Assembly: GCA_002393815.1 (NCBI GenBank)
Contig: DGUB01000106.1
Coordinates: forward strand, 1 to 27,979
Reading direction: 5' to 3'
DNA from: Ruminococcus sp. UBA4321
GTDB lineage: Bacteria; Bacillota; Clostridia; Oscillospirales; Ruminococcaceae
Length of the DNA stretch: 27,979 bases
Notes under the pieces: model-generated
The model's input: the letters and a program-made list of their open reading frames with translations, nothing else
Database searches by the model: none
What the model was told of the DNA's origin: nothing
Position numbers and translations under genes: made by a program
Shown here: piece by piece, positions 17,922 through 25,418 of the stretch
Position numbering within the stretch: position 1 is the stretch's first letter
Layout of the letters: each line of letters opens with the position of its first letter

Positions 17922-20408
17922 ATGAAAAATTTAAAAAAATCACTGGCGATATTATCTGCATTCAGTCTTTCAGCTGCCAGTCTGCCGGTTTCGGCAGTTT
18001 ATGTACAGGAGCAGCAGGTACTTGCAGGTGCAGTCAGCAGTGACGGCACATTTGAAAACGGAGACGGATTTTTGTGGACAACAGAGACTTCCGAAACCGG
18101 CACAGGTGTTTTGCAGGGAACCGTTTCTGACGGCGTATATTCAGTATATATTGAAAATCCGGGCGGAACCGCCAACGGCGGAGAAGACAGATGGGACTGC
18201 ATGTTCTGGGCAACAGACATGACATTCCAGTACGGACACAAATATCGTATTACTTATTCTGTCAATACCGATACTGCCGGACAATTTTATACTAAGCTTG
18301 GAGATATTGACTATGATGAAATAGAGTACTGGCATCAGTGCGGAAACCGTCTGGATATGACCTACCAGCCGGGAATCAGTCAGGCAGAACTGGAGGAGAA
18401 TTTAAGAAATGCTTCTCTGACAGACAAGCAGTCAACAGACAGCAATGAGGAAGAATGGGATGTCGGCTACTGGGCTGGCTGGGATGTATTGCATGAGGAC
18501 GTTTCGGAGAAACTTCCGGTGAATGAATGGGTTACTTATGCTTTTGAATTTGTCACAGGGAAAGACTTTATTACTCAGGGAGAAAAGGCGGCTCCCGACA
18601 GTACAGACGGCACAGGGTACTGGGCATTTCATATCGGCGGTGAGGGGCTGTTTACACCCCCCGGAGGATGTTTCCCGGCTGGTACAACGATAAAATTTGA
18701 TAATCTGGCACTGATTGATTTGGGCGAAGCAGAAGAGACACCCACAGAGCCGGCAACGGAAACGCCTACAGAACCGGAAACGGAAACACCCACAGAGCCG
18801 GCAACGGAAACACCCACAGAGCCGGAAAAAAAGGCAGCATTTGTTGATGGTGTCAATAACTGGGGATTCGGCAACAGCTACCGTATTTTCGGAGATACTT
18901 ACTATATTAACAGCACTCACCGGAATGCCCTGCTGAACGGATTATCCATCAAGGAAAAGCAAAATGTTCTGAATCTTCTTGGCAGTGACTGGGGCGGTTC
19001 CTGTTACGGCATGGCGAGTACTTCTATTCTTTCCTGTCATGATATTTTAAAGCCGTCTGACTGGCAGGCAGATGCCTCCTGTCTGTATGATATTAAAGTT
19101 CCGTCACAGGATGCAGTTTCTCTGATTCATTATTATTTTGCACTGCAGTCAACGGATTATGTACAGCAGGAAATTACGCGTGCGCTGTATCGTTCAGAAG
19201 AGGATAAATTAAATGAATTAATCGAATATGCTTCAAAAGGCTCTCCCACTCTGCTCACATTCTACGGCAGATTCGGCGGCGGTACACGGCGCGGCGGTCA
19301 TGCAGTTGTCGCCTATGGCGTAGAATATAATATATGGCAGAAAAACGGCGTTGACTACAACGGCAGAATTCTGACTTACGATAATAACCGCATTGATTTT
19401 GACGAAGATTTCTGCCTGTATTTCAATACCAAAGAGAACAAATGGGCAATTCCGGGATATAAGCTGAGTTCAGATACTGGTGCCCAGCTTGGCATGATAA
19501 CAGATTCTCTGGATATTATTAATTATCATGGCTATCTGGACGGAACGGACAGTTCACTGAACAGTTCCTATATTTCAGACATGACTTCCAATTATATTGA
19601 ACAGGATTTCTATGTACAGAAAGTAACACGCAGCACCAACAATCTGCTGATTTCTGCACCCACAAGCCAGGATGAAATTAAATATTTCTCTTCTCTTTCT
19701 GACGGCACATCGGACGAAATCATGAAGATTGCCTTTGCAGATTCCACAAAAGGCTATGAAATATCAATAGAGTCCCCGGAAACAGTGACAATGGATATGA
19801 ATTATCCGGATTTCCTGATGAGCGTAAATGCAGACCAGGTGAAAGATATTATCTTTGAACCGGAAGGCTGCATCACACTGGAAGGCGAGAATACGGGTTA
19901 TGAACTGTCAATGATTGCGAATGAAGACCATCTGACAACAGACTGGTACAGACTGACAGTAGCCGGCACAGGAAATCAGGCTTATTTTGAACAGACAGCA
20001 GACGGCTATCTTCTGAAAGGCGATAATCTGAAAGAAGTGCATGTATCTGCCTATCTGAACCCGGATACCACAAAATCCGTTTCCGAAATTACATTTTCAG
20101 CAGATTCTGATTCTGTCCTGATTTATGAAATTAATAAAGATACTATCGGCATTAAAACGGACAGCGACGGTGACGGTGTTTATGAGGAAGAAATCAGTTC
20201 GCAGCTGCTCAGCAAACTTGGGGATGTAACTCATTCCGGAAAAATAGATATTCTGGATGTTATCACAATCAACCGGGCGATACTGGGCAAAGAAAAACTC
20301 ACTCCAGAACAACTGAACACAATTGATTTCAACGGCGACGGAAAGCCGGATACTTCCGATTCACTGAAACTGATGAAATATATTGTCGGACTGATACAAG
20401 TTTTGTAA
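17922..20408 (+). CDS. Secreted papain-like cysteine peptidase candidate with N-terminal CBM-like domain and dockerin
   Basis: An 828-residue exported protein. The signal peptide ends near SAVYV (about 26). Residues 38-265 form a beta-rich module that opens DGTFENGDGF and ends TTIKFDNLALIDLG, a pattern typical of CBM4/9/22-like carbohydrate-binding modules. A TPTEP linker covers 273-301. Residues about 305-520 contain WGGSCYGMA (C361), RRGGHAVVAYGVE (H460) and ILTYDNN (D487/N488), a Cys-His-Asn/Asp order seen in papain- or C39-like cysteine peptidases. The region 565-755 is beta-rich and ends with an acidic SDGDGVYEEE. Residues 766-828 are a type I dockerin. Start is the ATG at 17922, after AAAGGGGA. 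The peptidase assignment rests on motif order alone; a transferase using the same fold is possible. Confidence 0.85.
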   Translation: MKNLKKSLAILSAFSLSAASLPVSAVYVQEQQVLAGAVSSDGTFENGDGFLWTTETSETGTGVLQGTVSDGVYSVYIENPGGTANGGEDRWDCMFWATDMTFQYGHKYRITYSVNTDTAGQFYTKLGDIDYDEIEYWHQCGNRLDMTYQPGISQAELEENLRNASLTDKQSTDSNEEEWDVGYWAGWDVLHEDVSEKLPVNEWVTYAFEFVTGKDFITQGEKAAPDSTDGTGYWAFHIGGEGLFTPPGGCFPAGTTIKFDNLALIDLGEAEETPTEPATETPTEPETETPTEPATETPTEPEKKAAFVDGVNNWGFGNSYRIFGDTYYINSTHRNALLNGLSIKEKQNVLNLLGSDWGGSCYGMASTSILSCHDILKPSDWQADASCLYDIKVPSQDAVSLIHYYFALQSTDYVQQEITRALYRSEEDKLNELIEYASKGSPTLLTFYGRFGGGTRRGGHAVVAYGVEYNIWQKNGVDYNGRILTYDNNRIDFDEDFCLYFNTKENKWAIPGYKLSSDTGAQLGMITDSLDIINYHGYLDGTDSSLNSSYISDMTSNYIEQDFYVQKVTRSTNNLLISAPTSQDEIKYFSSLSDGTSDEIMKIAFADSTKGYEISIESPETVTMDMNYPDFLMSVNADQVKDIIFEPEGCITLEGENTGYELSMIANEDHLTTDWYRLTVAGTGNQAYFEQTADGYLLKGDNLKEVHVSAYLNPDTTKSVSEITFSADSDSVLIYEINKDTIGIKTDSDGDGVYEEEISSQLLSKLGDVTHSGKIDILDVITINRAILGKEKLTPEQLNTIDFNGDGKPDTSDSLKLMKYIVGLIQVL
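18738..18824 (+). repeat. Tandem 24-base repeat encoding a TPTEP linker
   Basis: About 3.6 copies of a 24-base unit encode alternating TPTEPATE and TPTEPETE. It separates the CBM-like module from the catalytic-looking domain. Pro/Thr/Glu linkers are usual in cellulosomal enzymes, and copy number may vary between strains. Confidence 0.9.
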
Positions 20409-20412
20409 TCTG

Positions 20413-20446
20413 AAAAAAACGTGCCTGCATGAGAAATCATGCAGGC
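20413..20446 (-). terminator. Terminator of the membrane GGDEF gene, possibly bidirectional
   Basis: A perfect 10-base-pair stem, GCCTGCATGA (20423-20432) with TCATGCAGGC (20437-20446), encloses the loop GAAA. On the minus strand seven T follow at 20419-20413. The stem overlaps the GGDEF gene's own last codons and stop. On the plus strand only ATTTT follows, so it may also stop the dockerin gene transcript. Confidence 0.85.
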
Positions 20447-21588
20447 AGATTTTGTACAGGCACAGCGGAGCGGCTGTGTTTTTGTTTTTTCTCGTCATAC
20501 ATCCGGTTATCCATCTGGTTGAGGAAGGTATCTGTAGAAGTATCCGGCTGATACACAGCATGACCGATAGAGAAGGAAAGCTGATACTGTTTTTTATGCG
20601 CGTGATTGAATTCAAGGACAGCATTCCGGATAGTTTCCTGGATTTGCAGAAGTTCGGATTCGTCCGGAGTACGCATCAGAATGATGAATTCATCACCGGC
20701 AAACCGGACAGGGAGAGCCTTGGCAGGGACAGAAAGCCGGATAATTCTTGCTGCATCGACAAGGGCTTCATCGCCGACAGTATGTCCGAACCGGTCATTG
20801 ATGGATTTGAAATAATCGAGGTCAATCATCAGCCCCCCGGCAGGGATTTGTTTTCTGCTGATACGGTGCAGCACATGGTCAAGATAGTTTCTGTTATAGA
20901 GTTTCGTGAGGGGGTCGATATAGGAGAGTTCATTCTGAAGGCTCATATAGATGCCGACCAGTCCGAGCGCAGTACAGCACCAGCCAATAGAAAGACCATA
21001 GACAAGATACTGCGCCGTTGCGCCGACAAGAATGGGAGTCAGGAACATGTAAATCGGGAAGAACTTGTCACTGCCGTATTTTTTAATATACCTGTGCCGG
21101 ATAATAATGCTGTAGATTAAATAGCCGGAAGTCATGGTATAATAGATATAACCCCAGAACTCACGGTGATAGAAAGCCTCCTGGTCAATCGTGAAGAGAA
21201 ACTGAAATTTCAGGTTAAAGACAAGAGCGATAATACAGACAAATGCCGGAACGCCCATTTTGAAGAATTTTTTCCGGATGCGGTTTTCATCATGATAAAG
21301 ATGCAAATCGGCATACAAGCACCATGCAAACGCATCAAAAGCATTGGCAAGATAGAGGAAGGAATTGCCGAACAGATTCATGACATGTACGCCCGGAACA
21401 TCTGTTCTGCCGTCGAAAACAAAAGTGAGCATTTCCATAATACAGGCGGAAGCGGTGACGACAATCATGCCGGTAAAGAGATTATCGCTGAGTTGTTGTC
21501 TTTGGCGGACGAGGTGACTGCTTATCAGGAGAATGACAAGCAGAGTAAAACCGATACAGTTGGTAATGATAATTGCTTGCAGATTCAT
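20437..21588 (-). CDS. Membrane diguanylate cyclase (GGDEF domain)
   Basis: A 383-residue protein that would make c-di-GMP from two GTP. The N-terminal half (about 5-215) holds six or so hydrophobic segments forming an integral membrane sensor. The GGDEF domain runs from about 222 (LSYIDPLTKLYNRNYL) to 368. The signature is AGDEF (297-301), a variant that often stays active; the metal-binding MIDLDYFKSIND (254-265) and GHTVGDEAL are present. No RxxD inhibitory site lies five residues before the signature, so product inhibition there is unlikely. ATG 21588 opens a normal membrane N terminus, but the nearest Shine-Dalgarno (GGGGAG) is 13 bases away. It is transcribed alone from its own promoter. 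Confidence 0.93.
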   Translation of the reverse strand: MNLQAIIITNCIGFTLLVILLISSHLVRQRQQLSDNLFTGMIVVTASACIMEMLTFVFDGRTDVPGVHVMNLFGNSFLYLANAFDAFAWCLYADLHLYHDENRIRKKFFKMGVPAFVCIIALVFNLKFQFLFTIDQEAFYHREFWGYIYYTMTSGYLIYSIIIRHRYIKKYGSDKFFPIYMFLTPILVGATAQYLVYGLSIGWCCTALGLVGIYMSLQNELSYIDPLTKLYNRNYLDHVLHRISRKQIPAGGLMIDLDYFKSINDRFGHTVGDEALVDAARIIRLSVPAKALPVRFAGDEFIILMRTPDESELLQIQETIRNAVLEFNHAHKKQYQLSFSIGHAVYQPDTSTDTFLNQMDNRMYDEKKQKHSRSAVPVQNLPA

Positions 21589-21624
21589 AAAAGAAGGTCA
21601 TCTCCCCGGAGAAATATTATATTA

Positions 21625-21653
21625 ATTATAACATATTTCTTAAACGTTTTCAA
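21625..21653 (-). promoter_or_regulatory. Promoter of the membrane GGDEF gene
   Basis: On the minus strand, TTGAAA (21653-21648) and TATAAT (21630-21625) have a 17-base spacer, about 35 bases before the start codon. It is a near-consensus housekeeping promoter. Confidence 0.85.
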
Positions 21654-21700
21654 TGAAATTCAGAAAAATTTACAAATGGAACATAATTTTTTGAAAAAAT

Positions 21701-21731
21701 AAAAAACTGACTGCCTGTTACAGCAGTCAGT
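21701..21731 (-). terminator. Terminator of the O-acetylhomoserine sulfhydrylase gene
   Basis: The stem ACTGACTGC (21706-21714) pairs with GCAGTCAGT (21723-21731). On the minus strand it is followed by TTTTTT and more T-rich sequence. It lies just after the metY stop at 21750. Confidence 0.85.
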
Positions 21732-21749
21732 GAAACGCGGATGAAAAAA

Positions 21750-23012
21750 TCAGGAATTTGCGAAAGCCTGTTTAATATCGTCGAGGATATCGTCAACATT
21801 TTCCAGACCGACGGAGAAGCGAATCATACCTGCATTGATACCGGCAGCGACAAGCTGTTCATCCGTGAGCTGACGGTGAGTCATGCTGGCAGGATGCAGA
21901 ACGCAGGTGCGGATATCAGCGACATGCACTTCACGGGAAGCGAGTTTCAGGGCATCCATGAAACGGGTAGCGCGTTCTCTTCCGCCTTTGATAACGAAGG
22001 AGATAACACCGCTTGTCCCATTGGGGAGATATTTCTGAGCGCGTTCATAATACTTGTCAGATTTCAGACCGGGGTAGCTGACAGATTCGACATTTTCGTT
22101 ATTCTGGAGGAATTCAGCGACAGCGAGTGCATTTTTGCAGTATCTTTCCATACGGACAGCGAGAGTTTCCAGACCGAGGTTGAGCAGGAAAGCGGAATTA
22201 GCGGCCGGATAGCAGCCGAAATCGCGCATCAGCTGCATTCTTGCCTTGATGATATAGGCAATATTGCCGAAGGTTTCGGAATAGACAACGCCGTGATAGC
22301 TTTCATCAGGTTCGGTAAATTCGGGGAAGTTGCCGTTCGTCCAGTCGAATTTTCCGGAATCGACAATCACGCCGCCGCCCTGGAGAGCATGACCGTCCAT
22401 ATATTTGGTTGTGGAATGCACGACAATATCCGCACCGAATTCGATAGGACGGCAGAGAATGGGAGTGGGGAACGTATTGTCAATGATGAGCGGAATTTTA
22501 TTTTTATGTGCAAAGTTTGCGAATCGTTCAATATCGAAGACATTCAGAGCGGGATTGGCGAGTGTTTCGCCGAAGACAAGTTTTGTATTGGGTTCGAGAG
22601 CGTTCTGAAGTTCTTCGTCAGTGGCTTCGGGGTCAACGAAAATGCATTTGATGCCTAATTTTTTCAGCGAAACGGCGAACAGGTTGATAGTACCGCCATA
22701 GAGGGAGCTGACTGCCAGAATGCTGTCACCGGCATTGCAGAGGTTGAGAACGGAGAGGAGGGAAGCCGCCTGACCGCTGGTAGTACACATGGCAGCAGCA
22801 CCGCCTTCGAGCGCGGCAATTTTCTTTTCGACCGCGTCAACAGTAGGGTTAGCAAAACGGGAATACATGCATTCTGTCGGCATATCGAACAAATCAGCGA
22901 TATGCTGAGTAGAATCGAATACATAAGTGGTACTCTGTACGATAGGGAGTGCGCCGGGGTCGCCGTTTTTGCGTTCATAGCCTTCATGGAGGCATTTTGT
23001 TTCAATCTTCAT
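21750..23012 (-). CDS. metY: O-acetylhomoserine sulfhydrylase (PLP-dependent)
   Basis: Makes homocysteine from O-acetylhomoserine and sulfide, directly supplying the substrate of MetH. The 420-residue length and sequence fit the MetY branch of the Cys/Met metabolism PLP enzymes. Recognisable positions are Y50 in MYSRFANPT, D178 in LIIDNTFPTP, the PLP lysine K203 in STTKYMDGH, and the C-terminal HPASMTHRQL and IRFSVGLENVDDI. The ATG at 23012 is chosen because AAAGGA lies about ten bases upstream and the start fits family members; the longer frame to 23114 runs through the promoter. It has its own promoter and terminator and so is a single-gene unit. No S-box riboswitch fits in the short leader. 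Cystathionine gamma-synthase activity is a less likely alternative. Confidence 0.93.
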   Translation of the reverse strand: MKIETKCLHEGYERKNGDPGALPIVQSTTYVFDSTQHIADLFDMPTECMYSRFANPTVDAVEKKIAALEGGAAAMCTTSGQAASLLSVLNLCNAGDSILAVSSLYGGTINLFAVSLKKLGIKCIFVDPEATDEELQNALEPNTKLVFGETLANPALNVFDIERFANFAHKNKIPLIIDNTFPTPILCRPIEFGADIVVHSTTKYMDGHALQGGGVIVDSGKFDWTNGNFPEFTEPDESYHGVVYSETFGNIAYIIKARMQLMRDFGCYPAANSAFLLNLGLETLAVRMERYCKNALAVAEFLQNNENVESVSYPGLKSDKYYERAQKYLPNGTSGVISFVIKGGRERATRFMDALKLASREVHVADIRTCVLHPASMTHRQLTDEQLVAAGINAGMIRFSVGLENVDDILDDIKQAFANS

Positions 23013-23040
23013 GAGAAACAGTCCTTTCTGGAAATAATAG

Positions 23041-23056
23041 ATAATAAATTTATTAT
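23041..23056. promoter_or_regulatory. 16-base perfect AT palindrome overlapping the metY -10 region
   Basis: ATAATAAATTTATTAT is a perfect palindrome that overlaps the metY -10 hexamer (23057-23052). Thirteen of its bases recur at 23116-23128 between the -35 and -10 of the divergent gene. It could be an operator, but AT-rich promoter composition is an alternative explanation. Confidence 0.35.
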
Positions 23057-23080
23057 AACATATTTTTAGAAGAAATGCAA
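23052..23080 (-). promoter_or_regulatory. Promoter of metY
   Basis: On the minus strand, TTGCAT (23080-23075) and TATAAT (23057-23052) have a 17-base spacer, giving a leader of about 35 bases before the ATG. Confidence 0.85.
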
Positions 23081-23107
23081 GTATCTGGAAAAATAATCTG
23101 ATTTTTC

Positions 23108-23136
23108 TTGACAAGATAATAAATTTATGCTATAAT
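23108..23136 (+). promoter_or_regulatory. Consensus promoter of the 151-residue unknown gene
   Basis: TTGACA (23108-23113) and TATAAT (23131-23136) match both consensus hexamers exactly with a 17-base spacer. It should be among the strongest promoters in the window. It is divergent from metY. Confidence 0.9.
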
Positions 23137-23165
23137 AAGAAAAATATTATTTTGGAGGGGAGAAA

Positions 23166-23621
23166 ATGTTCACATTCCGGAAAATCAGTCATGAAGAATT
23201 CAACCAAAAAGCCGGGCATGAAATCGGCGGTTTTAAAGTATATGATATTGGTGCCGGGGAAGAAAAATATGCATTATTTTTCGGACAGTTAAGGAGAGTA
23301 TTTGGAGAACCGAATGATATTTCAGAAGACTGGGAAACCATGTACCGATATTTGATAGAAGCGGAAGACGAACAGGGAAACAAATTTTATCTGGAAGCAT
23401 ATCACGGACCGCGAGGTGCATCGATTGGCTATCCGATTCACGGAGTAAATAAAGAACTTTACGAACAGGCAAAAAAAGAATTAATCGCTCTGATTGAAGC
23501 GCAGATTCCGGCGGATTATGTCTGGGAAAGCGTTTATGAGGACATTCCGTCAAGAGTAACATATATTGTAAAAGACGGTCAAATCAAAGTAGAAGATGAA
23601 ATTCTTGATTTTGAATCATAA
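23166..23621 (+). CDS. Hypothetical protein, 151 residues
   Basis: I do not recognise this family. It is a single gene with a full-consensus promoter and a strong GGAGGGG ribosome binding site, so it is probably well expressed. The sequence is acidic and soluble, with no signal peptide or membrane segment. It contains DIGAGEEKYALFFGQL, MYRYLIEAEDEQGNKFYLEAYHGPRGASIGYP and a C-terminal VTYIVKDGQIKVEDE, suggesting a mixed alpha/beta fold. It converges on the ytaF-like gene; the two stops are 18 bases apart and the gap is filled by a parS-like palindrome. There is no other terminator. Confidence 0.85.
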   Translation: MFTFRKISHEEFNQKAGHEIGGFKVYDIGAGEEKYALFFGQLRRVFGEPNDISEDWETMYRYLIEAEDEQGNKFYLEAYHGPRGASIGYPIHGVNKELYEQAKKELIALIEAQIPADYVWESVYEDIPSRVTYIVKDGQIKVEDEILDFES

Positions 23622-23623
23622 CA

Positions 23624-23639
23624 TGTTCCACGTGGAACA
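23624..23639. other. parS-like ParB-binding palindrome, site 1
   Basis: TGTTCCACGTGGAACA is a perfect palindrome, extended to 18 bases by flanking A and T. It matches the Bacillus parS consensus TGTTNCACGTGAAACA except at the second-arm base that makes it symmetrical. It fills the gap between two convergent stop codons. Confidence 0.85.
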
Positions 23640-24239
23640 TCACAGCCGACAGAACGCAAGAATCAGGAGCATGACACCGCCGAGCCAGGAAAGATTTTTC
23701 TTTTGATGGCAGATTTTCCCGAATTCCGCACCGGAGAGTGTAAGGAGAAACCCGGCGCAGAGGGTCAGCACAAGACAGACAGGAATATAAGCTTTCTGAA
23801 TGCCGGCACCCAGACCGCTTGCAAGGGAATCGAGGGAGAGTGCGGCAGAATAAGCGGCGGCTTCACTGAGGCTGAGAGTTTTGGAATGGTCAGTATCGGC
23901 AAGAGTTTCATCGAAGCAGATATCAATTACTAAGCCGAGAGCCTTCCAGTTCCAGTGAGGACGATGTTTCCGGAACAGAATGGTGAGAAATTCTTTCATA
24001 ATCTGACTGCTGCCGAGCAGGAACAGGATAGCAAAACCGAGATATCTGAAAATGTATTCCGGGAGAATCATTCCGAGCAGCTGTGCGCCGGAAAGAGAAA
24101 CAGCAAGAAAAGCCGTTCCGACAAAGCTGATGAGCAAAGCGCAGCGTTTCGGAATCAAGATACCGTTCATACTGCATCCCATTGCCGCAAAGAAGGTATC
24201 CATACAGACGGCGAGCGCAAGCAGGCAGGCTTGAAACAT
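23640..24239 (-). CDS. ytaF: YtaF/MntP-like membrane protein
   Basis: A 199-residue integral membrane protein resembling the YtaF sporulation membrane proteins, related to MntP manganese exporters. It shows the internal two-fold pattern of the family: ALAVCMDTFFAAMGCSMNG (D14) in the first half and AALSLDSLASGLGAG (D137) in the second, each aspartate buried in a membrane helix. About six hydrophobic segments are visible, with a hydrophilic loop at about 90-125. The ATG at 24239 has GAAAGGGG eight bases upstream, favouring it over the ATG at 24257. The stop overlaps the extended palindrome of parS site 1. No clear promoter was found in the 53 bases between start and parS site 2. Substrate is unproven. 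Confidence 0.8.
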   Translation of the reverse strand: MFQACLLALAVCMDTFFAAMGCSMNGILIPKRCALLISFVGTAFLAVSLSGAQLLGMILPEYIFRYLGFAILFLLGSSQIMKEFLTILFRKHRPHWNWKALGLVIDICFDETLADTDHSKTLSLSEAAAYSAALSLDSLASGLGAGIQKAYIPVCLVLTLCAGFLLTLSGAEFGKICHQKKNLSWLGGVMLLILAFCRL

Positions 24240-24292
24240 AAAGCAGACCCCTTTCACAGATACTTATGCATGATATGAACGGGAGAAAAAAA

Positions 24293-24308
24293 TGTTCCAC
24301 GTGGAACA
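24293..24308. other. parS-like palindrome, site 2
   Basis: A second copy of TGTTCCACGTGGAACA, within the divergent gap between the ytaF-like gene and birA, 19 bases before the birA -35 hexamer. It is preceded by GAAAAAAA, like several of the other copies. Confidence 0.85.
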
Positions 24309-24326
24309 TGAATTTAAAAAAAGTGC

Positions 24327-24355
24327 TTGAAAAAGGTACAAAAAAGTGATATAAT
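24327..24355 (+). promoter_or_regulatory. Promoter of birA
   Basis: TTGAAA (24327-24332) and TATAAT (24350-24355) have a 17-base spacer, about 37 bases before the birA ATG. No BirA-type long operator dyad is evident here. Confidence 0.85.
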
Positions 24356-24392
24356 AGAATAAGAAGCAAATATACAAAGGGGGGTTGAAAAG

Positions 24393-25343
24393 ATGAATAT
24401 CAAAGAAAAAGTGTTGTCAGAACTGATACTTTCAGAAGGGAAATACTGTTCCGGAGGGCAGTTGGCGGAAGATTTCGGAGTCAGCCGGACAGCGGTCTGG
24501 AAAGCGATTGAGCAGTTAAAAGCACAGGGCTGCCGGATAGATGCTGTTACGAACAAGGGATATTTGCTGAAAGAGATACCGGATATTTACAATCAGGCAT
24601 ATGTAGAATCGCTGCTGAAAGGAAGCGGATTTCAGGTACAGCATTATGAAGAGATAGATTCGACAAACAAGCAAGCGAAAATGTTAGCCGGGCAGAATGC
24701 GCCGTCGCGGACAGTCGTCACAGCGGACAGGCAGACCGCCGGACGGGGGCGCATGGGAAAGGGTTTTCATTCACCGACGGGCGGATTATACATGTCAGTT
24801 CTGGTACGTCCGGATTTGCCGCTGACTGCAATGATGAGCATCACGGCATGTACAGCGGCGGCAGTGCATGAAGCCCTGAAAGCGTTCGGGATTGTGACGC
24901 AGATAAAATGGGTGAATGATTTATTTCTGAACGGTCGGAAGATATGCGGCATTTTATCGGAGGGCAGTTTCAACGCGGAATTATTGAAAATGGATTATTT
25001 AGTAATTGGGATAGGGATTAACCTGCATCCCGACCCGCATCTGCCGGAGGAACTGAAAACGATAGTCACAGACATAGAAACAGAAACCGGAAAGAAGATA
25101 AACAGGTGTCAGCTGTTAGCGGAAGTATTGAAGCAGATGAAGAAATATTTTGATGAGATTTCGCAGCGGACATATTTAAAGATTTACACAGAAAATTCCT
25201 GTACGTTGGGGCATAGGGTGCGGACAGATACAGGAATCACAGGCACAGCGGAGCGGTTCACAGAAGAAGCCGGATTAATCATAAAGCTGGATGACGGCAC
25301 AGAAATGGTATTAAGCACAGGTTCAGCGGAGATATTAAAATAG
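24393..25343 (+). CDS. birA: Biotin-protein ligase and biotin operon repressor
   Basis: Activates biotin to biotinyl-AMP and transfers it to carboxyl-carrier proteins; the form with an N-terminal DNA-binding domain also represses biotin genes. The 316-residue protein has a winged helix at about 1-60 (GGQLAEDFGVSRTAVWKAIE, residues 21-40). The ligase domain follows with EIDSTN (87-92), the biotinyl-AMP loop GRGRMGK (117-123), GGLYMSVLVRP, KWVND (172-176) with catalytic K183 in GRKICGIL, and VIGIGINLH (204-212). The C-terminal SH3-like domain spans about 265-316. The AAGGGGGG ribosome binding site and own promoter make this a single-gene unit ending at a bidirectional terminator. No biotin transport or synthesis gene lies nearby. 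Confidence 0.95.
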   Translation: MNIKEKVLSELILSEGKYCSGGQLAEDFGVSRTAVWKAIEQLKAQGCRIDAVTNKGYLLKEIPDIYNQAYVESLLKGSGFQVQHYEEIDSTNKQAKMLAGQNAPSRTVVTADRQTAGRGRMGKGFHSPTGGLYMSVLVRPDLPLTAMMSITACTAAAVHEALKAFGIVTQIKWVNDLFLNGRKICGILSEGSFNAELLKMDYLVIGIGINLHPDPHLPEELKTIVTDIETETGKKINRCQLLAEVLKQMKKYFDEISQRTYLKIYTENSCTLGHRVRTDTGITGTAERFTEEAGLIIKLDDGTEMVLSTGSAEILK

Positions 25344-25350
25344 CAGAAGA

Positions 25351-25378
25351 AAAAGGACGGTTCACGCCGTCCTTTTTT
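25351..25378 (+). terminator. Bidirectional terminator between birA and the converging gene
   Basis: AAAAGGACGG (25351-25360) pairs with CCGTCCTTTT (25367-25376) around TTCACG. Six T follow on the plus strand and five on the minus strand. It serves birA and probably also the minus-strand genes from serS. Confidence 0.92.
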
Positions 25379-25393
25379 GCATATTTTGAAAAA

Positions 25394-25409
25394 TGTTTCA
25401 CGTGGAACA
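25394..25409. other. parS-like palindrome, site 3 (asymmetric)
   Basis: TGTTTCACGTGGAACA differs from the other six copies by one base in the left arm, and so matches the general parS consensus on that side. It lies between the terminator and the stop of the 119-residue gene at 25419. Confidence 0.85.
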
Positions 25410-25418
25410 TTTTAAGAA

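Noticed and set aside
21741..22658. 305-residue open frame antisense to metY
   Set aside because: Lies wholly within a gene with clear catalytic motifs, starts near its terminator and has no promoter or ribosome binding site.
23012..23080. S-box (SAM) riboswitch or T-box before metY
   Set aside because: The leader from promoter to start is only about 35 bases, far too short. The gap before metF is one base.
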